A DNA stretch of 46,758 nt. Origin: Acidobacteriota bacterium. GTDB taxonomy: Bacteria > Acidobacteriota > Terriglobia > Terriglobales > Acidobacteriaceae. Made by a program: the position numbers and the translations under genes. The stretch spans positions 1 to 46,758 of the forward strand of contig JAKATU010000020.1 in assembly GCA_021818585.1 (NCBI GenBank). The letters are read 5' to 3'. Positions 35,230-43,565 of this stretch are shown here, one piece after another. The first letter of the stretch is position 1. Every line of letters begins with the position of its first letter. The notes under the pieces were generated by a model. The model did not search any database. It was not told where the DNA came from and saw only the letters and a list, made by a program, of their open reading frames with translations.

Positions 35230-37728
35230 ATGCGCTTGAGTGTACGGCGACTGAGCCGAACGATGGCAATGTCTCTTGCTGCGGGTTTGTTATCTTTTTT
35301 CCCACTTTCCATTCATGCTGTTACGGTGCATGGCACGGTAACTGATCCGCTTGGTGCTGTGATTCCTGATGCTGTGGTGGCTCTGGTGCACAACGGACAG
35401 GTTGTGCAGACGACCAAGACCCGCGCGGACGGGAGCTTTGAGCTGGTGAGTCCGTTGAGCGGCCGGTTTTATGTGCTGGCCGGGGGACATTCGTTTCGGC
35501 AGATGTCGACGAAGAGCTTTTACGGCAACCGGCTGGATGATGTGAAGCAGGATGTGACGCTGGAGCCTGCGTTTGTGCACCAGCAGGTGATTGTGACGGC
35601 TACGGGCACTCCTACACCGCAGGCGCAGGTGAGCGCGCCGGTGAGCGCGATCAACGCTTCGCAGTTTGAAAATCGCGCGAGTATCGCGGATGCGCTGCGG
35701 CAGATGCCTGGCGTGACTGTGGTGCAGTCGGGCGAGCGGGGCGCGGTGACGTCGCTGTTTATACACGGCGGCAACTCGGATGCGAACCGGGTGATCCTGG
35801 ATGGGGTTCCGATAGAGGACATTGGCGGGCAGTTTGATTACTCGTCGCTGGGGACTACCGGCATTGCGCATGCGGAGGTGTATCGCGGGCCGGACAGCGT
35901 GCTGTATGGGGCTGACGCGGCGGCGGGCGTGGTGGCGTTTACTACGCCGCAGGGAAGCACGTCGTTTCCGAGCCTGTTGTACCGCGGTGACGCGGGGAAC
36001 TTTGGGACGTACCGGAACGAGGTGCAACTGGGCGGCATGCGGAACGCGATGGACTACTATGGCGCCTTCAGCGATCTGCAGACGCAGAACTCGATTCCGG
36101 CGGATGAGTATCACCGGATTACTTCGGTGGCGAACCTGGGCTTCAATTTGAGCGCGAACACCGAGCTGCGTGCGATTGTGCATCAGATTGACCGTGCTAC
36201 GGATTTGCCAGGTACCTATTCGTTTTTTGGGCAATCGAATGACGGCAAGGAGTCGGACCAGGATACGTTTTTTTCGGGAGCTATCCACCACTCGTTCAGC
36301 ACGAACTGGGTGGGGAATGTTCGCTACGGTCTGGTGCGGAAGCGGGAGCAGGCTGTCCAGTATTATCCGGCGGGCGAGTTTGTGAATGACTACCTGGGTG
36401 GGGACTACTATGGGCATGTGGAGACGATTCGCGGAGCGAATGGGTACTCGGCGACGGGCCGGGCGATCATGAATTACTCGGTTGCGAATTTTGGGGTGTA
36501 CCCGAACCAGATCGACAACGTGAACAACCGCGACAATCTCATGGCGGATACGACGTACACGGTGAATCCGGGGCTGGTGCTGACAGGCGGGTTCCGGTTT
36601 GAGGACGAGCGGGGATCGGAGTATTCGCAGGCTTACTTTCTGAACCAGAAGGTTGAGCGGGGCAACTACGACTACAACGCTCAGTTGCGCGGGCAGGTGG
36701 CGAACAGGCTGTTTTACGCGGCGAGCGGCACGGTAGAGAAGAACGATCTCTATGGCACGGTGGGCGCGCCGCGCGTGGGGTTGGCCTATTATCTGGTGAA
36801 GCCTGGCGCAGGCAAATTCCAGGGTACGCAGGTCAGCTTTAATTTTGCCAAGGGCTACCAGGAACCGACGCTGTCTCAGCAGGAGGGTTCGCTGTATGAC
36901 TTTCTGTCGAAGAATGGCGGGCAGTCGACGATTCAGCAACTGGGTATCCAGCCGATCGGGGCGGAGCTTTCCCGAACTTACGATGGAGCGGTGGAGCAGA
37001 ACCTGTTCGGCGAGCATGTGCTGCTGCGGGTGGACTACTTCCACAACGAGTTTGGGAACCAGATTGAGGGTGTGCCGGCGCAGTACATTCCGCAATTGCT
37101 GCCGAATTTGACGACGGCGCAGCAAACTCAGCTGGAGGCTGTGCTGAATGCCGAGTCTGCTTATGAGCTGGACCTGAACTCGGAGTCTTTTCGGGCGCAG
37201 GGGCTTGACGCCGAGATGAACTGGGGCGTGAACTCGAATCTTTACATTCGGGCCGGCTATACCTATACGGACGCGGTGGTGCAGAAGTCATTCTCCTCGG
37301 ATGCGACGTCGCCGAGCACGAACCCGAACATTCCCGGAGTTGCGATCGGGGATTTCGGGCCGCTGGTGGGCGCGAGACCGTTCCGTCGGCCGCCGCATAC
37401 GGGCTTTACGACGGTGACCTATCACCGCGGACCGTGGGCGAGCGTGCTGACGGCGGCTTATGCGAGCCGGAGCGACGACTCGACGTTTCTGGGCTACAGC
37501 GACGTGAATGGCGGGAACACGCTGCTGCTGCCGAACCGGGACCTGGATCACGGATATGTGAAGGTGGACCTGGGCGGAACGTACCAGTTGAATAGGAGGC
37601 TGGAGGTTTATACCCAGATGGACAATCTGCTGAGTGATCAGCATATTGCGCCGATTGGGTACACTTCGCTGCCGTTCAACCTGCGGACGGGGTTAAGGAT
37701 TGCCCTCGGGCACGAACCGAAGGACTAG
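35230..37728 (+). CDS. btuB: TonB-dependent vitamin B12 receptor, BtuB-like
   Basis: 832 residues. A signal peptide (about 1-31, ending SIHA) leads to a carboxypeptidase-regulatory-like domain (about 33-110, VTVHGTVTDPLGAVIPDAVV), a TonB-box-like VIVTATG (about 118), a plug (ALRQMPGVTVVQSGERGAVT, LFIHGGNSDANRVILDGVP, VYRGPDSVLYGADAAAGVV) and a barrel with alternating aromatic strands. Classical BtuB is about 600 residues and lacks the N-terminal sandwich. The assignment as a cobalamin receptor rests mostly on the riboswitch directly upstream; by sequence alone it is a generic siderophore/cobalamin-type receptor. GGAGG lies six bases before the ATG. No btuCDF or cobalamin biosynthesis gene follows. 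The C-terminus (RIALGHEPKD) has a short tail after the last aromatic strand. Confidence 0.88.
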   Translation: MRLSVRRLSRTMAMSLAAGLLSFFPLSIHAVTVHGTVTDPLGAVIPDAVVALVHNGQVVQTTKTRADGSFELVSPLSGRFYVLAGGHSFRQMSTKSFYGNRLDDVKQDVTLEPAFVHQQVIVTATGTPTPQAQVSAPVSAINASQFENRASIADALRQMPGVTVVQSGERGAVTSLFIHGGNSDANRVILDGVPIEDIGGQFDYSSLGTTGIAHAEVYRGPDSVLYGADAAAGVVAFTTPQGSTSFPSLLYRGDAGNFGTYRNEVQLGGMRNAMDYYGAFSDLQTQNSIPADEYHRITSVANLGFNLSANTELRAIVHQIDRATDLPGTYSFFGQSNDGKESDQDTFFSGAIHHSFSTNWVGNVRYGLVRKREQAVQYYPAGEFVNDYLGGDYYGHVETIRGANGYSATGRAIMNYSVANFGVYPNQIDNVNNRDNLMADTTYTVNPGLVLTGGFRFEDERGSEYSQAYFLNQKVERGNYDYNAQLRGQVANRLFYAASGTVEKNDLYGTVGAPRVGLAYYLVKPGAGKFQGTQVSFNFAKGYQEPTLSQQEGSLYDFLSKNGGQSTIQQLGIQPIGAELSRTYDGAVEQNLFGEHVLLRVDYFHNEFGNQIEGVPAQYIPQLLPNLTTAQQTQLEAVLNAESAYELDLNSESFRAQGLDAEMNWGVNSNLYIRAGYTYTDAVVQKSFSSDATSPSTNPNIPGVAIGDFGPLVGARPFRRPPHTGFTTVTYHRGPWASVLTAAYASRSDDSTFLGYSDVNGGNTLLLPNRDLDHGYVKVDLGGTYQLNRRLEVYTQMDNLLSDQHIAPIGYTSLPFNLRTGLRIALGHEPKD

Positions 37729-37820
37729 CCGTCCAAGCAAACGCGGCTTCGTCGCCATTCCTTTTCTGGCCTTGTCTGTGGGGTCGCGATTTCCGTGTTC
37801 AACGGTCGGCATACCTGCTT

Positions 37821-37851
37821 TAACGCCCTTGCGCAATGCTCAGGGGCGTTA
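37821..37851. repeat. Hairpin-forming intergenic repeat-like element
   Basis: TAACGCCC (37821-37828) and GGGCGTTA (37844-37851) form an inverted repeat about 95 bases after the receptor stop. It lacks a T-run and looks more like a dispersed intergenic palindrome than a terminator. Confidence 0.4.
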
Positions 37852-37889
37852 GCGTGGGACGCCTCCTGGTGGTTCGTGTGGGTGCTTTA

Positions 37890-38340
37890 GAAAAAAGGAC
37901 TTTGACGACCCTAGGTTTTTTGTGGGGAAGTTGTTGATTCCATGAGGTAGGTTAACCCCCTAACAATGTGTCCATCCTCGTTGTTTTGTGGGGATGTTGT
38001 TGATTCTGTTGGATAGGTTAGGGTTCTAACCTACCGGATCGGGGAAAAACCTTTCACCATAAAGGACACAGAGGTGCTGGCCACACGGGCGAACGCGCGC
38101 TTTACGCGCCATTCCGCTTCGGGGATTTTCCTGTCCCACCCAAGCGGAGCCTGGATGGGGCACCCATATGGTCGTGGTTCGAGCGGGTATGTTTTCAAAA
38201 AAGATCGTTCACGACCCCCCACTTTTTTGTGGGCAAGTTGTTGATTTGATGGGACAGGTTAACCCTCTAACGATGGGCCGTTCTCCTTGTTTTTGTGGGG
38301 ATGTTATTGATTCTATGGGAAAGGTTAGGGTTCTAACTGC
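37890..38340. repeat. Two-fold repeat unit, each with a tandem pair of ~50-bp motifs
   Basis: Four related copies occur at 37916-37964, 37981-38030, 38223-38271 and 38287-38337. The shared core reads approximately GTGGGGAAGTTGTTGATT, followed by a GGTTA...TAAC inverted pair. Copies 1 and 3 share TTTTTTGTGGG(G/C)AAGTTGTTGATT and end GGTTAACCC(C/T)CTAAC. Copies 2 and 4 share TTTTGTGGGGATGTT(G/A)TTGATTCT and end GGTTAGGGTTCTAAC. The A-run and GACGACCC / CACGACCC before copies 1 and 3 are also shared, so a larger unit of about 145 bases is duplicated with a period of about 307 bases. The 65-base internal period is too loose and the copies too divergent for CRISPR. No gene lies inside. Confidence 0.85.
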
Positions 38341-38560
38341 TGGAGACATGGAAAAAGGCGTGCCTTGGCAAGCTTTTTTTGCTGTCTCTACTTTCAGGAT
38401 AACAATTTCGTGGTGAATTCCCGGCATTTTTGCTGGGTTGGCTGGCGCGGGGTTCGGTTGAAACGTGAATGGTGCAGCATAGGTCTGGCTGATTTTTTGT
38501 GAATGGTACATTGCAGGAATTACGTGCTTCCGTGCGGAAGCTTTCGATCGGAGATGCGGG

Positions 38561-39037
38561 ATGGAGAAGCCGAGTGTGATCCACAGCAGTTTTACTTTGG
38601 AGCGGAGATTTGGGTGTGCCGCGGCGAAGGTGTTTGGGGCGCTGGCGGAGCCGGAGAAGAAGCGGCGCTGGTTTTCCGATTCGCCGAACCATGATGTGCT
38701 GGAGTTTGTGATGGATTTCCGTGCAGGTGGAGCGGAAAAGATGAAGTATCGCTTTAATAATCAGACGCGGTTTCCGGGAGTGATTCTGGAGAATGCGGGG
38801 CGGTATGAGGACATTGTGGAGGGCAGGCGGGTGGTGCAGACCTCGACGATGACGATTGCGGGGCGGAGGATTTCGGTTTCGCTGGTGACGTATGACCTGC
38901 TGCCGGAGGGTGAGGGAACGCTGCTGCGGTTGACGTTCCAGGGAGTGTTTTTTGAGGGCGCGGATGGGCCGGAGATTCGTAAGGCGGGGTGGGAGTTTTT
39001 GATGGAGCGCCTGGGGGAGTTGTTAGGTGGGGAGTGA
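38561..39037 (+). CDS. SRPBCC (AHSA1-like) family protein
   Basis: 158 residues matching the SRPBCC/AHSA1 fold, a helix-grip domain with a hydrophobic ligand cavity. Typical elements are 'FTLERRFGCAAAKVFGALAEPEKKRRWFS' (opening strand and helix), a central 'FRAGGAEKMKYRF', a middle sheet with 'GRYEDIVEGRRVVQTSTMT', and the C-terminal helix 'GWEFLMERLGELL'. Such small proteins often sit next to an ArsR-family regulator, which is missing here. No catalytic role can be assigned. The ATG follows GGAG by about nine bases. Its last 15 bases overlap the 3' end of the broken antitoxin gene on the other strand. Confidence 0.88.
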   Translation: MEKPSVIHSSFTLERRFGCAAAKVFGALAEPEKKRRWFSDSPNHDVLEFVMDFRAGGAEKMKYRFNNQTRFPGVILENAGRYEDIVEGRRVVQTSTMTIAGRRISVSLVTYDLLPEGEGTLLRLTFQGVFFEGADGPEIRKAGWEFLMERLGELLGGE

Positions 39038-39326
39038 GGGTTGGTGGCCGAATCTGTCGAGTCTATTTAGAGCTTTTGCGGGTCTTCGATTTTGTTCGAT
39101 TCGGCGGCGGACTGCTGCGGGATCCGCGAAATTACCCCAATCAAGCGATGTGATGCGCTCGTCGAACTGGAGTTGGAAGGCGGCAAGCTGGGCCAGGCGG
39201 GATTGGTCGCGTTCTTCCATGAGGCAGAGCGCTTCGCGCATCACTTCGCTCGCGGACGTGTAGAGCCCCGAGGCCACTTTTTCGGCGACGTATTGGTCGA
39301 GTTCGGGGTGTGAGGGATACGTTCAT
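39023..39326 (-). pseudogene. ParD-type antitoxin, frameshifted, no toxin partner
   Basis: The minus strand from an ATG at 39326 reads MNVSLTP and then, after a one-base shift, ELDQYVAEKVASGLYTSASE and VMREALCLMEERDQ, the ribbon-helix-helix antitoxin ParD. The shift lies in a run of four C's (39305-39308 as G's on the plus strand); three would restore a single frame to the TAA at 39023. GAGG sits eight bases before the ATG. ParD normally neutralises the ParE gyrase toxin encoded directly downstream, but the SRPBCC gene occupies that place on the opposite strand. This is therefore an orphan, probably dead antitoxin. An internal start could still make an 84-residue fragment lacking the DNA-binding strand. 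Confidence 0.82.
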
Positions 39327-39677
39327 AGGATGGACCTCATGTGTGCAGAGGATGAGGGGCATAACAGAGTTTGTCAAAGATTGACATTATTCTTGATGTG
39401 GGGCATCGGTCGGCGGATTCCAAGTCCAAGTGCAATCGTTGGGTTTGGTGTGGGTCCACCGCTGCTGCGCCGGAGAGCGGGGAGTTTCAGGAGAAACTTT
39501 TGAGTGTAATTTCGACCGAGGCATTGTCGGGATTCTTCGCTTCGCTCTGAATGACAGCTTTCGGGGCTTGGGCGTTTTCGTTTCCGCCCATGTGCAGATG
39601 CCTCACGAAATCGAAAATGTTGCACTTGGATCTTGAAACCGCCCACCCGGATTGTTCCAACCCGGATTTATCCGTCC

Positions 39678-39707
39678 CACTCAAGCCCGAAATGCCGGGC
39701 TTGAGTG
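39678..39707. repeat. Perfect 12-bp palindromic intergenic element
   Basis: CACTCAAGCCCG (39678-39689) pairs with CGGGCTTGAGTG (39696-39707) around AAATGC. The flanks GTCCCACTCAAG and TTGAGTGAGCCACC are related to the 38133-38163 segment, so this looks like a dispersed BIME-type repeat rather than a terminator. Confidence 0.6.
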
Positions 39708-39736
39708 AGCCACCCGATATTTTTCTGGTCAATGCA

Positions 39737-39775
39737 AAATGCCCCGGCCTGGATTGGTCTGCCGGGGCTTTTGGG
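39737..39775 (-). terminator. Terminator of the S10 peptidase gene
   Basis: GCCCCGGC (39741-39748) pairs with GCCGGGGC (39761-39768) around a 12-base loop. T-rich flanks lie on both sides (ATTTTGC on the minus-strand 3' side). It is about 20 bases after the peptidase stop. Confidence 0.6.
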
Positions 39776-39791
39776 TTTGTAGCGGTGGTGG

Positions 39792-41444
39792 TTACATTTG
39801 GCCCTGGTCGGTGCTTTGGATGAAGGCTGTGACGTTGTCGTGGAGTTGTTGCAGGGTGACCGGGTTGACGTAGACCATGTGTCCGGACCTGTAGAAGTGG
39901 TAGGAGATGTTCTTCTCCAGCGACTGGGGGATGTTGAGGTGGTGTTCCTCATACATGGCCGCGAAGAACGGGGTGGCGAGGTCGTAGTATCCGCCGTTGA
40001 GCATGATTTTGAGATTGGGGTTGGTCTTCATGGCTGCGGCGAGGTCGGGCATAACGTTCATGGAGAGCCCGGAGTGCCTGGATCCCTGGTTGAAGGGCTG
40101 ACTGTGGTTCGTATCCCAGTTATGGCCGTTGAAGTTGATGCCGGGGAGATAAGTAAGTCCTGTGCCGAAGTGGAGGTCTTTGCGGACATAAAAATTGAAG
40201 AGCGAAACATAAGCCGATGAGATGGCGGTGCTCTGGGGGTCGTACTCGGCGTATTCGCTCATGGGGTCGATGGAGGGTCCACTGAAGCGGGTGTCAAGAC
40301 GGCCGGTGGTTTCGTCGCTGCTTTGGAGGAGGCGCTTTTCAAACTCCGGGCCGTTGACGCGGAGGTCGGCGCGTAGCCAATAGCCGGCGGGAATGCTGGT
40401 GAACTGCTCCAGTTTTTTGGCATCGGCCTGCTCTTGCGCTGCGGGCAACTCGGAGCCGAGGGAGAGATCGTGCTGGTAGGTGCCCTGTGCGAAGGCTTCC
40501 ACCTGCTGGAGCAGCGGCTGCAGATGCGGATATGCGGGCAGCTTTTTGTGGTACCAGGCGGTGGCTGCGTAGGTGGGTAAGGCGAGCCAGTAAGGCCGGT
40601 CGTTGCCGGGGTCGAACTGGGGCTGGTCGATGCCGTCGCCGTAGTTCAGAACTTCGGAGAGGAGTATGACGCCGTTGAGGTCCATGTTGTCGTCGTTCTG
40701 GAGGATCTGCGAGAGGACTGCGGAACGGGTGGTGCCGTAGCTCTCGCCAAAGAGGTACTTGGGCGAGTTCCAGCGATGGTATTTGGAGACGAAGCGGACG
40801 ATGAAGCGAGCAAAGGCGTGGGCGTCCTGATCCGTTCCATAGAAGTGCTTGGCAGCGTCTTTGCCGTAGATGCGGCTGAAGCCAGTGCCGGGGGCGTCGA
40901 TGAAGACGAGGTCAGTGACGTTCAGGAGGCTGTCGTTGTTGTTGATGAGCTTGTAGGGCGCGGCGGGGAGATGCTGGTCCGTATTGGTGACGACGCGTAC
41001 GGGGCCGAATGCGCCCATGTGCAGCCAGACAGTGGAGCTGCCGGGGCCTCCGTTGTAGAGGAAGGTGATGGGGCGGGTTTCCGGGTTGGCTCCCTGCTTG
41101 AAGTAGGCGACGTAAAAGATTTTTGCGGTGGGGGGTGCGTCGGTGGCTTTCTTGGGGGGATTTTCACTGCCGGGGAGCGGGGTGCCGTTGTCGCCGTAGA
41201 GGTTGTTATTGACCTGGCGGGTGCCGCCGACGGTGATGGTTCCGGCTACGGCGTCGTAGGCGATCTTCTGGCCGTTGATGGTGACGGTGCCGGTGGAGTG
41301 GCTTGCATGATCGAGCGGCGACGCGGCGGCTGGGGCTGGTGCAGTGGTTTTGGCTGTTGTGTTGTCTGCGGCGTGCGCGGGCAGAGTTGCAAGGGCGCAG
41401 GTGGTGAAGAGCGCGAGTGAGAGCAGAGAGATGGATTTACGCAT
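39792..41444 (-). CDS. Secreted S10 family serine carboxypeptidase
   Basis: About 550 residues with a signal peptide (MRKSISLLSLALFTTCALAT to about 26). It has the S10 alpha/beta-hydrolase signature: oxyanion-hole strand FLYNGGPGSSTVW (about 125), a FIDAPGTGFS motif, the nucleophile Ser in LFGESYGTTR (about 234), the catalytic Asp in LNGGYYDLATPF (about 487) and the catalytic His in YRSGHMVYV (about 520). Such enzymes trim residues from peptide C-termini and work at acidic pH, which suits acidophilic soil bacteria. I chose the ATG at 41444 (GGAGG just upstream, clean signal peptide) over in-frame codons up to 41600. The gene stands alone, with its own terminator. Confidence 0.92.
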   Translation of the reverse strand: MRKSISLLSLALFTTCALATLPAHAADNTTAKTTAPAPAAASPLDHASHSTGTVTINGQKIAYDAVAGTITVGGTRQVNNNLYGDNGTPLPGSENPPKKATDAPPTAKIFYVAYFKQGANPETRPITFLYNGGPGSSTVWLHMGAFGPVRVVTNTDQHLPAAPYKLINNNDSLLNVTDLVFIDAPGTGFSRIYGKDAAKHFYGTDQDAHAFARFIVRFVSKYHRWNSPKYLFGESYGTTRSAVLSQILQNDDNMDLNGVILLSEVLNYGDGIDQPQFDPGNDRPYWLALPTYAATAWYHKKLPAYPHLQPLLQQVEAFAQGTYQHDLSLGSELPAAQEQADAKKLEQFTSIPAGYWLRADLRVNGPEFEKRLLQSSDETTGRLDTRFSGPSIDPMSEYAEYDPQSTAISSAYVSLFNFYVRKDLHFGTGLTYLPGINFNGHNWDTNHSQPFNQGSRHSGLSMNVMPDLAAAMKTNPNLKIMLNGGYYDLATPFFAAMYEEHHLNIPQSLEKNISYHFYRSGHMVYVNPVTLQQLHDNVTAFIQSTDQGQM

Positions 41445-41722
41445 AGGCCTCCAAAGGGGAATTGACGGCCCGAAGACGGGCGCCTGGTTCGGGTGAATAC
41501 GTTTGGGAAAACATTTCAGGATACATGCCTGAGGGAAAACGCGCAGACGGGGCGGCGTTCGATACGTGGATGCGAGGAATGAAACTGAGTATCTGACCAT
41601 TTAGACGGAGAGGGTGGACGGTGGTTATCGGGCGACTGATGCGTGGTCGGGGAAGATTTGGGGTGGAGATCGCGGAGGTGCTGAGTTCGTTGTAGAGTAA
41701 CCGAACAGGGAGATAGGACGGG

Positions 41723-42781
41723 ATGAGAAGCCGCCGCTCATGGTGGAAAGCCGCTGTTTTGTGCGCGCTATTGGTTGCCGGCGGCGAATGTGTGCTGGAG
41801 TGGATGGGACTGGGGCATCCGATTCTGGTGACTCGGCAAAGCGCGGCGAAGTATGAGCTGGCTCCCAACCAGTATGTGCAGCGGAGATGGCCGCTGAGCG
41901 ACGGGCCGATCTCGCGGGTATGGACGAATCGTTATGGGATGCGATCAGGAGCGGTGACGGCGGAACGGCCGCCGGGTGTGCTGCGGTTGTATTTCCTGGG
42001 CGATTCGATGACTTATGGCACGACGGAGGTGGACCAGTCGAAGATATTTGCTTCGCTGGTGGGCGAGGAGCTGCCCGGCGTGGTGCATGAGCGGGTGCAG
42101 GTGCTGGATGGAGCCGCGGGCGGATGGGCTCCGGCGAATGAACTGGCGTATCTTCGGGAACACGGAACGATGGATGCGAACCGGGTGATCCTGGTGCTGA
42201 ATGACGGCGATCCGATGCAGCCGGAAGCGGCGGCGCCGGATAACGAGGAGACGCCGTCGGTGAAGATGCATCCTGTGTTCGGGTACCAGGAGCTGTGGGA
42301 CAGGGCGTTGGAACCGTTGATAACTGAAAAGCTGGTACAGTGGCGCCTGATTCCGGCACCGAAGGCTTTGCAGGGACAGGCTGGGGATGCAGTGATTTCA
42401 AACCAGGAGGTGCTTGCGGAGAATCTCCAGGTGCTGACGGAGATGCATAAGCTGGTGGACGGTTCCGGCGGAAAGATGTCGATTGCATTTTTGCCTTTTG
42501 TGCAGAGTGATTTCGATTCTCATACGATGTATCTGGTGAATGAGGGCAGGGATGCGGTGAAGCAGTGGGCGGCGAGGCATGGGGTGCCATTTCTCGATCT
42601 GACGCAGGATTTGACGCCGTATGGGAATCGCATTCGGCTACGGGATCATTTGCACCTGAATGTGGAAGGAAATGCGCTGGTGGCACATGCGATTGTGCGT
42701 GACTGGGGGCTGCTGGATTCGACACCCAAACCCGAGGAGATGGGGCCGGCTGCGGGGCCGCTGAAGCGCGCGCGGCTGTGA
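41723..42781 (+). CDS. SGNH-hydrolase-like exported or membrane-anchored protein
   Basis: 352 residues with a hydrophobic N-terminal segment (about 8-24, KAAVLCALLVAGGECVLEW) that may be an anchor or signal. SGNH block I is YFLGDSMTYGTTE (about 92-104), with the probable nucleophile Ser, and block V is LRDHLHLNVEGN (about 306-317), with Asp and His. Block II Gly is probably DGAAGGW and block III NDGDP. Proteins of this kind (AlgX/AlgJ-like or lipase-like) often O-acetylate or deacetylate exopolysaccharide. No polysaccharide synthesis genes are adjacent. Its stop is close to, or overlaps, the next gene's frame. Confidence 0.75.
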   Translation: MRSRRSWWKAAVLCALLVAGGECVLEWMGLGHPILVTRQSAAKYELAPNQYVQRRWPLSDGPISRVWTNRYGMRSGAVTAERPPGVLRLYFLGDSMTYGTTEVDQSKIFASLVGEELPGVVHERVQVLDGAAGGWAPANELAYLREHGTMDANRVILVLNDGDPMQPEAAAPDNEETPSVKMHPVFGYQELWDRALEPLITEKLVQWRLIPAPKALQGQAGDAVISNQEVLAENLQVLTEMHKLVDGSGGKMSIAFLPFVQSDFDSHTMYLVNEGRDAVKQWAARHGVPFLDLTQDLTPYGNRIRLRDHLHLNVEGNALVAHAIVRDWGLLDSTPKPEEMGPAAGPLKRARL

Positions 42782-42837
42782 CGGGTTATGCGGCGCTGAC
42801 GTTTGCGTTATTGGGGACAGTCGTCATACTTAGAGGT

Positions 42838-43455
42838 ATGGCAGATCAGATTTATTTGAGTTTGTGGTACGCGAATTTTCGATTTGCGGAGTTGCCAGTT
42901 GCGCTGGCGAAGGTGATGCGGCAGTTTGCGGCGGTGAGCGGGAATGATCGGGTGCGGGCGGCTACGGTGTATCCGCTGAGCTGGAATGAGTCTCCGGTGT
43001 ACCAGCGGGTTTATGCGGAGCAGGATGCGGCAGAAGAGGCGGACGTGGAACATGCGATTGCAGGCGCGGCCGAGCAGTTGCATGAGGATTACGCGTATGA
43101 GTTCGAAATGACCTGGGATCTCTGGGTGGCTGACGCGAGCGGCGGGCTGGATGCGGTGTGGAAGAAGGAACGGCGCGTGGTGCGGCTTACGGGATTTGGT
43201 CCGGAGTTTGATGAGGGTTCGTTTGAGCAGAACGGGCAGATACGGATCGATTTGGGAAGTGATATTCCGTTTCTGCAGGAAGAAGTGGAACTGGACGAGG
43301 CGGGCGCGGGCTATGTGAAGGAGAACGTGCAGAAGCTGGTGGATTTGACAACCGGGGTGCAGCAGAATGCGGGAGCGGCGACCCGGCTTTTGTGGTCGGA
43401 GAGCGGGGATAACCTGGCGCAGAAGCTGATTGCCCGGTTGCAAAGCCTGAACTGA
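42838..43455 (+). CDS. Uncharacterised protein (~205 aa)
   Basis: I do not recognise a characterised family. From the ATG at 42838 it has no signal peptide (MADQIYLSLWYANFRFAELP) and looks like a soluble alpha/beta protein with acidic stretches (AEQDAAEEADVEHAIAGAAE; FLQEEVELDEAG) and a beta-rich middle (YEFEMTWDLWVAD). The N-terminal 'LSLW' with a following helix and 'YPLSW' is shared, as far as I recall, with hypothetical proteins of Acidobacteriota. An in-frame GTG at 42778 overlaps the upstream stop by four bases and would add a hydrophobic lead. I prefer 42838, which has AGAGG immediately before it, but the choice is not settled. It is probably co-transcribed with the SGNH-like gene. Confidence 0.65.
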   Translation: MADQIYLSLWYANFRFAELPVALAKVMRQFAAVSGNDRVRAATVYPLSWNESPVYQRVYAEQDAAEEADVEHAIAGAAEQLHEDYAYEFEMTWDLWVADASGGLDAVWKKERRVVRLTGFGPEFDEGSFEQNGQIRIDLGSDIPFLQEEVELDEAGAGYVKENVQKLVDLTTGVQQNAGAATRLLWSESGDNLAQKLIARLQSLN

Positions 43456-43565
43456 GGCGGACGGGCCCGGGTTTGTGATGAGGCAAAAGCGGATGGGGCA
43501 ATCCGATTGGGACAGGCGCATACTAATCGTAGATGTACGGGGCAGATTGGCCTGGGGAGTATCCA

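Larger units (their letters stand above)
37729..38560. other. Gene-free intergenic stretch rich in repeats
   Basis: 830 bases between the B12 receptor and the SRPBCC gene. It holds the palindrome at 37821, the four-copy repeat at 37916-38337, and a short segment at 38133-38163 (CCCACCCAAGCGGAGCCTGG followed by a GGGGCACCC tail) related to the hairpin at 39678-39707. Open frames here are short and repeat-derived. The last 220 bases show nothing I can name. Confidence 0.6.
39327..39791. other. Gene-free intergenic stretch with dispersed repeat-like elements
   Basis: 465 bases between the antitoxin remnant and the S10 peptidase. Around 39513-39555 lies a segment (CATTGTCGGGATTCTTCGCT followed by TCGCTCTGAATGACAG) that resembles a repeat I associate with acidobacterial intergenic DNA. 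A perfect hairpin lies at 39678-39707 and a terminator at 39737-39775. Short frames here carry no recognisable protein. Confidence 0.45.

Noticed and set aside
35290..37125. 611-aa minus-strand open frame opposite the B12 receptor
   Set aside because: Arg/His/Val-rich composition typical of a high-GC antisense frame; the receptor on the plus strand has clear domains and a riboswitch.
38031..38222. Short open frame between the two repeat pairs
   Set aside because: Composed of repeat-like intergenic sequence with no coding signal.
37916..38337. Four spaced repeats resembling a small CRISPR array
   Set aside because: The copies alternate between two divergent types, spacing between pairs is ~250 bases while within pairs it is ~16, and no cas gene is present.
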